The notes below the pieces were generated by a model, which worked only from the letters and a program-made list of their open reading frames with translations, was not told where the DNA came from and did not search any database. Position numbers and translations under genes: made by a program. From Serinus canaria (Eukaryota; Chordata; Aves; Passeriformes; Fringillidae): a stretch of DNA of 64,000 nt. Below, piece after piece: positions 37,032-48,510 of this stretch (its first letter is position 1; the number at the start of each line of letters is the position of its first letter). The stretch spans positions 102,653,990 to 102,717,989 of the forward strand of contig NC_066315.1 in assembly GCF_022539315.1 (NCBI RefSeq), read 5' to 3'.

Positions 37032-40000
37032 AATATAAATGTGAAGAAAAAATCAAAAACTGCAGATAGAGAAGTGCTGGGATGCAGAGCAAAATATTGA
37101 ATCAAAAGCTTCATTACTGTTATAAATAAGGAAACAGTCATTAACAACTAAAAACTACAGAGGCTTATCTTTGAGTAATAAAAAATTGTCATGAATTTGC
37201 TTATATAAGTAAAATATGTAAGTTGGAGGAAAAAAGAAAAAAAACTAAAGAAAAAGGTCAATGTTTGATATAGCTAAGAATACAGACTTTTTTCTGTGCC
37301 ACTCTGAAAAAAATGTCTCTTCATCACAGCTAGTAGAAATAGAAGATAATTCGCCACATCTGTAATCAATTTGTATCAAAATTTATTTCAGACATGGATC
37401 TTTCGTCTCCTGCTTTTTGAAGTTGGTATCTACATACTTATTGACTGAATTATAGACAAAGGTGTGGTACTTCTTCCTTTGAAATCTAGACTAACATTTC
37501 TTTTTGGTGGAAGATAGGCTATTGGTGCAGGAAATTGATCCAACTTTCCAGAAGACTCTATTTCCTATAGTTGGCCTTAACTTCTGTAAAATAGAGAAAT
37601 TTTGTAACATTCAGATCAGTTTTTTTTTTTAACAGTCTTTAAAGCATTACTACATTACACCTGCAGGATTTAAACAGAATAATAAAAAATTTTCCTTGTT
37701 TACGCTTCAATACAAAAAGTGTCAAGGTACTAAACAAAAATATTTTTCTTTATTTTTAAATAATTATTTTTTATTTAAAATATTCATTTATCTGTTCCAT
37801 AGTATTTAAATAAAAAAAGTAAACAGGTCGATAAACTCAGCTGAACAGCCTCTGGAAAAGAGAGATGAAGCAACTGCAAAACATCATTGCCTGATTCCCA
37901 GCCCACCTCCCACTGCCTCGATAAATATGACATTGTAGTAGACAGGTGAAGAAGTGAGGCCAATTTCTTAAGCATCTCAGTCCTTTTTATTTATTCTACC
38001 TCTTCCTACTAATCCAATGAAATGCTAAGTGATCCTTTAATTTTGAAACACCTGTCCTTGTGACTTTCTTTTCCTTGAGTGAAAGTCCCAGCCAAAATAG
38101 AGATGCATGTGAGAACACGACTGCTGAGTGACATCCCTGAGGCAAGGACAGTGCCAGAGACAGGTACCATTCTTGCAAGGTCTCTCAGATCAGTTCATCC
38201 CTACCTCAGGAAATACCAGAATTATTCAACCTTTTTATGCATTTCTATACTTTTCTTTAGCCAACTACTGCCAATTTGGTTTATGCCAGTGGCTCAAAGA
38301 GCCTTTGAATTCACTAAGAATGGCTATTTTTGGATGGGCACACTACTGGAAGTGGATGCCTGTAAGCCTTTATGGTTGGACAAAAAGTAATGACACCATT
38401 AACTCTAAGAAATGGAATACTTCTTGTATTGCTGTCATTCTCTTCCAGTAAAAAATTTCAAGTTGAGCACAGTGGGAAATCCAATTTACTCCCATGGTAT
38501 AAAATCATATTCCTGAAATAATTCACCATTTTTAGAAACAAACCAGCGTGTGGAACTGGCACTGGTTTTTAGGCTGATGCAGGGAGAGATGCTTTTCTTT
38601 GGCCTGCATTGCACCTCATAAGCAGACACAGGCACAATGATAAATATCTCACCATCTCCTGATGGCTTCATAGAATCAGGGACTGCACTTTTATGCTCAC
38701 ACTGAAAAGGTTATAGGAAGCACATCTGTCCTTATCTGGTCTTCCTTTGTATTTTTATATGATTATAACAACTACATCAAAAACATAATAAAAAAATATG
38801 ATTCAGATAATCCTCTTAGTTCAGGGTTGCAGGGATGGAACTGGCACTGTGCAAAATAAAAAGATGTATTTGTTCTTACTGGATAGAGGAAGTGTGGCCA
38901 AGGTATGTTAGTAGCCTCTTCTGGCTCATTGGGTAATACGAAATTATTGTCTCCTGAAAGCTTTATTTTATATGAAACTCTGCGATATAGGTATTATTTT
39001 AAACTTTGCTGCAATCTGTTTTATTTCTGTTTTATAGTTTCTACCTACCTTTTGTTTCCCTGCCTTTCCCTGCCAGCCCTTATAGCTACAGCCTGCATGC
39101 TGCAGACACACTTTAAAAAAGCTGTCTAATGATTTGGGGAAGGGACAGTATGGGTCAGCCATGGCAAAAAATTCTAGTATTCAGGTCTTCTATGCTTGAG
39201 AGAGACTCCAGTCATGTTTGGATGTAGGGACTGTGTTCTCAAGTCCAAAGAAAAAGAAACCAACATTTTAGCGAACCGTCATTCATCAAAAATGAAACAT
39301 ATAAACATGCATGTTATTGAAGCTTTCTGAATTGTCTTTGCCCTTGAAGCATGAATTCATCTGAGCACATTGATGAAGTTTAAGTAGGCTAGAAATTTCA
39401 GCGTACTGTTGTTATTTTAGAAATTAGGAGAAATATTTCAGTGTTGCAAAATCAGAACAACTAAATACTTAGCACCTCATTTTTATAAGCTGCCCAGTAA
39501 GTTCTTTGAACAACTAAAATTCCAATCTTGCAAATCCTGGAAATCAGGAAAATTTCAAGGAGTGAAAGAAAATAAAAAATCATCAAAAGTAAAGTATGGA
39601 AATAGCTCAGAAGTTGGTGAAGAGATAAATACTGAGGAGGGTAAGTTGCTTAAAAATGTTGGGTGAATTTGTACATAAAGAATCATTCTGTATGTATGTC
39701 CTGTATCTATAAAAACAAATGTTTTGCTTACAAATTAGGCAGTACAAGAATAAAGGAGCATAAAACAGGGATGTGATCCCATAAATCAAAACTGTGAAAA
39801 GATGCTTGAGGGCATGGTACATTACCAGCTGTAACAGGATTCTGCAGGTGGCAGGTTAAGGCACTACTCAGGTCTTATTAATGTATTTAATGTATTTGCT
39901 AATACATGAAGACCACCTTTCTGTTACATACATGGCCACTCTAGAACATACTTGGTTAAGGTGTTCATGCTTGAAGAAGTTGTTGAAAATTGGAAATGCT

Positions 40001-40813
40001 TTAGGAGAAAGCACAAGATTGGTTCAAATGAGATGAAGAATAATGGCTGATTTGATTCAGTATTGGGGGATAGAGTCAGAAATTTTCCTCTCTGTGGAAG
40101 GCAACAAAATTTTGACCTTCTGAGACTCACAAGTATGACAAAAAAAGATCCAGTACATGGAAATTAAACTTCAAAATGGAAGCAAAGTGCATATTTTTAA
40201 ACAGAAGTAAATACACATTGGAACAATTTACTAAGCACAATTGTGGAATCTTGTAACTTAAAAGATTTCATTTGGATTAAGTCTAGGATTGCTGAAGCAA
40301 TTCAGGGAATTAGGTCCTCAAACATCCTTGAAATGTACTCATTAAATTCTCCAAGATCTCTTGGGTTCCTCTAGAAATGCAGTAGAGCTAAAAGCATCTG
40401 ATTCAGAAGTGGGACTTGATGGAAGACACTGTGAAGTAGTATCAGACAGTTTCTGTAATGTTACACAGCAAGTTAGACTACACTGTCCCAGTGGCCTCTT
40501 TTATTTGCAGTCAGTGTGTTTATTTGTATGTAAGAGCAGCAAAAGAAGTGTTCTGGTCTAATAGGAGCTTCTTGAGATTGCTGTTGAAGTGATTGCACCC
40601 TATCTGTTTAATAGGATGACTGTGATTCACTAGTGTTGCAGTAGAATGTTATTTCACATGTTATTTCACCTCCATTCTGCTGCTTGTAGGGGAAAGATTG
40701 AAAGACCAGGCCTGAGTGCAGAGATGGCAGGGACGTGGCACCTAAGGAGCTGCTCTGTGTCTGTGGGGCTTTCAGCAAATGATTCACTGCCAAAGCAGAA
40801 ATGGTCAGTCGTG

Positions 40814-40865
40814 TTTCAGGACCTGCTCCATGATCTGAGTGTGTTGAACAGAGGAGGTCCTGAAA
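40814..40865. repeat. Inverted repeat with 11-bp perfect arms
   Basis: TTTCAGGACCT (40814-40824) and AGGTCCTGAAA (40855-40865) are exact reverse complements with a 30-base loop. No host gene is visible nearby; function unknown. Confidence 0.7.
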
Positions 40866-41474
40866 TATGACTAGGTAGACATATTAGCTGAGCATTTCTT
40901 GATTTTCTATAGTATAATCTAGATAAAGAATTCACTTCAGACCTTTGTCTCTCACCAGGAAAACTTGGATCTTAGATGAGTGTGCCTGGCTGCTCAATTT
41001 GACCTTTGTGAGAGTTACATTGAATTAGAGGCTGTATCAACATGTTGAGCACCCAGTCATGCACCAGTGCAAGCAGTAATTTTGCTGTCACTGGACACTG
41101 CAGTCCTGACTGTTGAAATTATCTGTTTTCTTTCTTTATAATGCTTCACTTCCCAGGGTCTGCATGGCTGGAATACATCTGTCCTCTAAACTGGATCTGT
41201 TATCAGTACAAGTATTACTTGCAAGGCAATTTTCTAGTATTACTTTTAAGTTATATTATCTGAAATAGGATGGTCACAGAGAGCAAAGTAAAGCTCACCC
41301 ATGAGTGAAGATCACTGTATTCCTTGAATCAGAGCCAAATTCTGTCCTGAGTTTTGTTTACTCACAAATCTGAGCTTTATGAGACTCCAGAAATCCAAAT
41401 TCCATCTGATAAATGCTATCTAAATACAGAGTAGTAACCTAGGATATTGAGGATTTGCAGTTTTTTCTTTATTC

Positions 41475-41487
41475 TTTTTTTTTTTTT
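41475..41487. repeat. Poly(T) tract
   Basis: Thirteen consecutive T, simple sequence. Confidence 0.7.
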
Positions 41488-43741
41488 GCCAACATGGAAA
41501 CAATTAATGTAGAAAAATAAGTAGTCTGGTTATACTTATTAACAGTTAATGAAATTAAAACTTGTGTGTCCTTCTTAATGCTTCTTTTAAACTTACATTT
41601 TGTTGTATAAGAAAACAGGCCTATGTCAGCCCAGTGTTACAAACTCAGAATGTAAATGGATACAATTTGTATAACAGGGGATTGAGTTGAATATAAAATA
41701 CAAAGATAAATGTTTACATAGTGGTTGATATTTCATAGATATTTTGGTAATCTGTTTATCCAAGACACCAGTAACACAACAGGGTTATAATACTGTTCAG
41801 GCTGTAGTGGTATATAAAACCTATTTGTCATCTTTACAAAATACATATCATGACCAGAATACAAATTATACAAATGAGATATTGCTGTATTTCTCATCCT
41901 TATCATATAGATCTTCCATGTGACCTATCAAGTCCAACATGGGGATAAAGCAGTGTGTACTTTAGACAAAGTACTGGTGGCAACTGCTGTTTCTTCCTTG
42001 CACAGCTTATCGAAGTTCAAAATAAAAAGCATTTATTGTGATTTCCAATAAGGGAAGAAAAATTATAATTAAGCCAATTTTAAAATAAATTACATTTTGA
42101 AGATCAAGATTCTAGGCAGGTACTTGAGGTGAAGGTGCCTGGTGTCCAAGAATTGGATTCTTTTTTTGTTAATGAGTGAGAAAATGAAAATGCAATGTTA
42201 GAAGATGGTGACTTTTGGCTTCTGTAAGTGAGCAAGTCTTAATGTAGTGTAAGTGATCCAAAAAGTAATATATGTCCTTGTTAACATCAATAACTTCATA
42301 ATGCAGCTATTCAAATGATATATTTTAATTTGCTCCTCTGCCTCAGAGAAGTGTCATGCTTTCCTATAAGGCTGTTATGATTTCAGCTTCCGAGCACTGC
42401 ATGAAAATGCCCTCTGGTCTGGAGGGTGCACTGCTTTCTGATGGATAGACCTAGATAAAGTTAAGTTTTTAGCACCATAAAAATTGAGTTACATTGCTTT
42501 CAGATAAACTAAGTTCACTTATTGATTTGGCCAAATGAGTTTGAGAAATGCTTGCACAGAATGTAATTGTTATATCCCATTTCTTTACATTCCATGATAT
42601 ATGCAGGTTTATGCATATATGTATAGCTAGTTTCTCCAAAGGTTTTTTGAAAACAACGAATAAATGTAATTTTTCTCTCTGTTTAATTTGGAAGTGTAAC
42701 TCAGAAAGCAAGTTCAAGGTGAGCATAGCTGTGGATGAGCTGTTCAACATAGCTGTTCTAGGAGGTACAAAATGGACTGATTAGGTCAAAACATATTTTC
42801 TTTTATATAAAATGTGGAATCTGCCCAAAAGGCAGGACTGAAGGCAGTCAGTAGGACATCAAGAAAGATGTATCACTGCTGGCTTGAAATGAGACTTGAA
42901 TTACAGATCTTCTTCGATATAAGATCAGAAGCAATCCCATATAAGAAGGATATCTAAGCAACTTTGTAGGAGATGCAGGTATTTTAATTCACAGAAAATA
43001 AACAGGATGTGATATAAAACCCAGCACTTCCATGCAGATGCCATTGGACCAATGTAGGATCATTATTAGTGGAAATTTGTAACAAGCATGAACTTTGTCC
43101 GCAGCAAGATTTCTGATCTTGCTTTGACTCTTTGATATTTGCTGACACCAGTCAGATTTCTTTCAGTGTCATGACGAGAGTTAGTGTCTTAGAGCAAGAG
43201 CAAGCAAAGAAGCCTGTGCTGTGAGGAAAGCATGATGCACCAAATGTAACAGGGCATGCATGGTTTCAGGAATAACCTTATTTGAGAGAGCATCTGGTTT
43301 AGGTTTAGATAAATTAATACCTTGAGACTGTTTCAATAGAAAATTGACCTCTTGTCAAGATGTCAATAGCCTGAGTATCTGAGAAAAGAGAAAATAATTG
43401 CTGCATCCTGATAATCTTCTATTACAAGAATTTATTCATCCTGAACTGCCTGACCACTGTAGCGTTCAACAACATGGTGAGTTTTTTATTTTCAATTACC
43501 GTTCTTTACTTCACAGGATACTTTGTAAGATTGTGTGCATGTAGTGTGTCCTTTCTGAATAACTGGTTAGCTGTCATGGAGCAAGAAAAAAATCAATAAT
43601 ACCAATAATTTTTAGCTCTTAAATACTGAACTAAATGTTTCTTATGTTAAGCATGTGTTATTATATATACAGCTCTGTATGAGTATTTCATATTGATCGC
43701 ATTTACATTCTCAGTGGTTTCCGTATATTTAAAGAAATTGA

Positions 43742-44645
43742 TCATAGAACCATAGCATTATTTAGGTTTCAAAAATCATTGAGTACAACTATTAACCCAG
43801 TACTACCAAGTCCACTCCTAAACCATGTCCCTGAGTGCTGCATGTGTGCATCTTTTAAAAACCTCCAGGACTGGGGACTCAACCACTTCTCCGGGAGCCT
43901 GTACTTATGCTTGACAATCCTTTCTGTGAAGGAATTTTTGCTGTTATCCAGTCTAAACTTCCCCTGGCACTTGAGGCAACTTCCTCTGGTCATGTCGCAT
44001 AGGAGAAGAGACTGACTCTTACCTCATTACAACCTCCTTTCAGGTGCTTAGAAAGAGCAAGGAGGTCTGCCCTCAACCTCCTTTTCTCCAGGCTAAATTC
44101 CTCCAGCTCTCTCAGCTGCTCCTCAGAGGACTTGTGCTCCAGACCCTTCACCAGCTCCGTTGCTCTTCTCTGGACATGCTCCAGCACCTCAATGTCCTTC
44201 TTGTAGTGAGAGGACCACAAGTGCTGAGTACAGGAGTATGATCCCCTCCCTAGCTCTGCAGGCCACACCATTTCTGATACAATCCAGGATTCTTGGCCAC
44301 CTGGGGACACACTGACTCATGTTCAGCTGTTGTTGACCAGCATCCCCAGGTCCTTTTCCAGCTTTCCAGCTGCCCTGCCCCAAGCCTGTAGCATTGCATG
44401 ACATGGTTGTGACTCAAGTGCTGGATGCAGCTCTTGGCTTTGTTGAACCTCATCCAATTGGCCTCAGCCCACTGATCCAGCCAGTCCAGATCCCTCTGCA
44501 GAGCCCTCCTCTCCTCTAGCAGATCAACACTTTCACCTAACTTATTGTCATCTCCAAACTAACTGAGGGTGCACTCAGTCACCTCGTTCAGATCATTGAT
44601 GAAGATACTAAACAGGACTGGCCCCAACACAGCCCTGGAGAACAA
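43742..44645 (-). mobile_element. CR1 LINE, long 3' portion, minus strand
   Basis: The plus strand starts with ATCATAGAACCATAGCATT, a degenerate CR1 terminus, and runs through the full CR1 3' region backwards. The 3' UTR lies at about 43760-44000. ORF2 C-terminal sequence follows, with a minus-strand frame at 43990-44310 that includes the CR1-typical [20 protein letters not shown] stretch. The segment up to the 'tgatgaagatactaaacagg' block near 44610 comes last. Similarity stops at about 44645, just after the GGCCCCAACACAGCCCTGG word, marking 5' truncation. Stops and shifts are present; no functional protein. Confidence 0.93.
43990..44600 (-). pseudogene. Broken C-terminal end of CR1 ORF2
   Basis: The minus-strand frames at 43990-44310, 44189-44404 and 44250-44453 are consecutive pieces of the CR1 ORF2 C-terminus displaced into different frames. 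This region follows the reverse transcriptase catalytic centre and belongs to its thumb/tail. The catalytic motif itself has been lost through 5' truncation. It is inactive, and only the 43990-44310 part is free of stops for about 100 codons. Confidence 0.8.
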
Positions 44646-44830
44646 CCTATTCTCTTCCTCCCAAAGCTCTGTCACTTAGGGCAGGAGTTCCTCCACTTGG
44701 GTGCATTTCCCACAGGGGTGCTGGAAACAGGGCTCCGGGATGGCAGCCTGTTCTCACTAGGGCTCCATCTGGGCAGCTGCACTAGCCCTTCCTGTGTGCC
44801 CTTCCAGACTGATTACTTTCTGGAAACACA
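44646..44830. other. GC-rich unassigned block adjoining CR1
   Basis: GC-rich sequence with words such as GGGTGCATTTCCCACAGGGG and GCAGCCTGTTCTCACTAGGG, clearly different from the AT-rich flanks. It directly adjoins the 5' break of the CR1 at 44645. It does not continue the normal CR1 ORF2 order. It may be a piece of another element or rearranged CR1; I cannot name it. Confidence 0.35.
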
Positions 44831-47800
44831 TACCTGGTATAAATTGAATTATCTGGTTTCAGCTTAGATTAAGTACTTGATTTGTAATTAAAATCCAAAT
44901 GGTAAAAGAAATTGAAATGACAAATGCAGTTTATTGAATCAGCTGCTTTCCTGTTCTGTCTCCAATGCAGTTCCCATTTGATTTACTAATTATATGCAAA
45001 CTGTCATTATGCTGCAGTTCTTCATGACAGTTTTGGTATTTCAGCAGAGATCCTTCTTGGTTAGAATGACTGAAATGGCTTATATCATTGCAGTTACTGA
45101 TAATTTGTATTGCTACACAGTCTATCAGACTGTTCATTTCATATATGTTTGAGAAATAAAAACCTATTTATTTTCTGTGAGGAAATCTTGAACAAATTTA
45201 AAGCTTTGCTTTTTACTAAGATATGATATGGTATTCTTTTTTAACCTTGCAAAATGCCTTCTGCTGAACATCTAGACTTCTGTGCAGAAGGAAGAAAAAT
45301 TTCTGACTTTGGAATATTACTAGTGTTGATTGCCCTTCTATATGTATAAGATTATCATATGGTCTTACTCGTAGCTATAGCAGTACTAAAACAAGGGAAG
45401 ATATATGAGGCATGAATGATGTGTTATCTTCTTACAGGGAAACAGAATGCAAATTTTTGGCATATTATTCAAACTTGAATTATTTATATATCAAATATGA
45501 TTCTGGCAAATCCTGATTAAACTTAGATGAATTCTCTTAATCTCTTCCACTGTTTGCCCTTCAGTAAAGATGGGACTCCCATATACAGGACTGAATAAAC
45601 ATTATTTAGATCCCTAAATCTCTGTAACTATATTGAGATATATTTCTTTTTTAATCATAAGAGAAATCTTATTATAGCTAGGAAAACAAGGTATTCTTGT
45701 GGTGCAGAATCTGTTTAATTGGTTAATTATAAAAATTCAGCTGTAACACAATAAAAAGTCAGATTTAGATAATTTTTACTTATTATGCTTTTGCTTTCCG
45801 TTCTCCTTCATTTTCAGGAGCTAAGGAGTGTGGACTAAGTGCTACCACTCCCAGGAGAGCCTCCTTGAACTCCTTGTGTCTGGCAGCAAATAATTTTTTC
45901 TACTCGTGTTTCACTTCATCCCAGTAGGGATGATTCTTACCCTAGAAAAGGATTATCTAGCTTATGAAATTTATCCTGTAGCCATACCTAAGAGCAAGAG
46001 AATCACCTGTCCTGGATTATAAGGACAGGAGAAATGTTTTTGCAGAAGACTAGAGCTTTTGCCATTGCTTTAGCCTGTTACATAACAGAATTCAGGGTTG
46101 CCTTTTTAAGGCAGAAAACAGATTTTAAGGGGAAATCCACATTTCCTGTTTAGCAAGAGAAAATTTAGTTATAATACAGAAATAGCTGGACTTCAGTGGG
46201 GTAAAAAGACTACCAGATCTTTCCTTTAAAATCCTTCTCCATAAAAGGCAATTTACTCTACAGAAGTGCAAGTGTGGCAGTTTTCTGAAGTTCAATGAAC
46301 TATTTCTTAACACACGATATTAATAGTCCTAAGAACCTGCAATGCAGAGTACACCCTTCCGGTGGTCTGTAATCATCCCTCTTTTTATTATTAAGATAAA
46401 ATTATTCACAATATCACCTTTTACATTACTGCTGTGTAACCTCAGACTGAAAAACTGTTATATGCATTTTTTGTAATATTTGTGTTTGCAGACCACTTTA
46501 ACTTACAGGAGGAAATAGTGCTAACAAATATGTGATGTATTATTTGCTCTGAAAATTGCATAACATGACAGAATATGTTATTCAAACTACTGCTGAAGTG
46601 GGATTAAAATGCTTCATAGGACTTGGAATGGATCTGGAAGGGGCTGGACAGGAGGCTGTGCTGGGGCATGATGTTCACTCTGCTTGCATTTAGCAGATTC
46701 CATTATTTTATGGACTTTCATACTAGAAAAACTAAGGTGTGTGAACATGTCATACCTCTGTCTTGAAAAATATAATCTCTAGAACTGAAACTTCCTTATT
46801 AATATTTTATACTGGGATTTTTCTATTTGGTTCTTTTTTTTTCTTTCCATTAGAGTAGAACCTACGTGAACATTGAGTATTGTTAATCAATATAGAACAA
46901 CTTATAATTTGGCGTGAAAAACTAGGACACCTCTTCAGTCTGTGCACAGTTAATAGCTATTATAATTTTTGACCAACAATCCAGAAAAACCCATTTGTGC
47001 ATAAGTAAAGGCATGCTAGCTTTTCATTTTTAACTTATTTGTTTTGTTGGTATGTGTTTTGGAACAACTCAAGCACAGATTATTTTGTAACCTCCTAAGT
47101 GGCAGAAAGGCAAGGAAAAATGCCTTTATACATACTAGCTAATGTTTACCTGTAATGTATACAGGTGTGTTATATATAGTGTCCTATTTAGGTTGCAGTG
47201 CCTTATCTTTCCTAATCATTCTCTTCTCTCTATTTTTCATATTATCACAGTTTGGATACCAAATGTCACACTTCTGCAACATGCAACCAGGCAACATGCC
47301 TGCAACTAAATTTAGCCATTTCACAAGTCCCAAGTTAAATACATACTTGGAGAATGTGTTAAAAAAAAAAAATAAGTGAAAATAATTCCTGGGTAACAAC
47401 AGGGAATAAACAGAGTGAGAAATAAAAGTCACAGAATCCTTTCATATCAATGTTCTGCCATGTTAGGGATTAAATGTATGACCTTTATTGTTTGGCTGTA
47501 CCACTCCCACAGAAAATAGGATCTGCTTTTAACTGTTTCATGCAGTTAATGGTAGTCTTTTATGGTCTTTAAGGAATTAATTTGACAGTTTGATAATATT
47601 TGCTTACAGAGTAAAGCCTTTTAGCAATTGTAAATGTAAATTCTAAGTAAATTGTTATTTTTGTTTTGTCAGTGCTTTTGGAAAGCCAAAAATACTTAAA
47701 GGTACTGCTTTAACTTTGGGAGATATTTTGTAGACTGTGTATCAAGAATACATTCTTGACTGAATGCATGCAGTCTTGATACATTGCATGTTTCTGAAAA

Positions 47801-48428
47801 AATCCTTCAGTTGAAATATCAGCTGTAATTCCTCGAGTTCTATCACTGTTCACTGACTTTTATTTTGCTTCTTAAATCATTTTCTCTACAGTGGTTCTAC
47901 CTAAAGGGACTATTAAAATTCAGAGTCATTGAATCATGCAGAGCAAGAATGTTTATGCATGTGCTGTGCAAGTTAATAAGCAAGAAAGTTTATACAAGCA
48001 AAGACAGTCTTGTTTTATATGGATGCAGAGAGCTTTTTCAAAGTACAGCTCCTTTGTTTCCACTTCACGGTAGAATCCATGTTGTGATTAATCAATTATG
48101 AAAGTATTAGATAAACGTTTCTAAAAAGTGCAATTATTAATTAATAATGTTGTTCTGCAACTTCAAATTACTGTGCAGTGGAAAATATAACCTGGAATAC
48201 ACAGTTAGTGAAAATAGAGCTGGGGGAGTGATACCATGCTGCCATAGATTGAGAGCTAGGAAAGCTTTGGAGAGGTAGGAAGGATAAAAAAAAGAAAATG
48301 TCTTGCCTCAATAACATGTTGGTTTATAATTTTTTTTCCTCAGTAGGCACTCAACTTTTGTTCATCTGAGAAGTGCATTGCTTGTCAAGTTTGATAGGTG
48401 GATTATACTAAGATAAAATAATAAAATG
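44831..48428. other. Non-coding DNA, no gene seen
   Basis: AT-rich DNA without recognisable genes or elements. It contains an 8-bp inverted repeat at 46006-46029 (CCTGTCCT/AGGACAGG) and a nested palindromic cluster at 47740-47781. Confidence 0.5.
47740..47781. repeat. Nested palindromic cluster
   Basis: TCAAGAAT-AC-ATTCTTGA (47742-47759) is a perfect hairpin. The larger interval is bounded by TATCAAGA and TCTTGATA, and a GCATGC core sits in the right half. Several overlapping symmetries in 42 bp are unusual, but no function is implied by context. Confidence 0.6.
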
Positions 48429-48510
48429 TTGGGTTTGGAGGTTGGGAGGGGCCTTAAAGATCATCAAGCCCCAACCCTCCCCTGCCATGGGCAGAGATAC
48501 CTCTCGCTAG
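48429..48510 (-). mobile_element. Short CR1 tail, minus strand
   Basis: GGGTTTGGAGGTTGGGAGGG, then the CCTTAAAGATCATCAAGC and CCTGCCATGGGCAGAGATAC blocks, are the reverse-complemented last about 80 bp of a CR1 3' UTR. It ends exactly where the next CR1 terminus begins. It is the same subfamily type as the copy at 54675. Confidence 0.88.

Larger units (their letters stand above)
37032..43741. other. Non-coding DNA, no gene supported
   Basis: No recognisable gene or element in 6.7 kb. Notable details are a very AT-rich run at 37735-37800, a T run at 41475-41487 and an 11-bp inverted repeat at 40814-40865. Overlapping frames at 38079-38451 have no domain I recognise. Confidence 0.5.
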
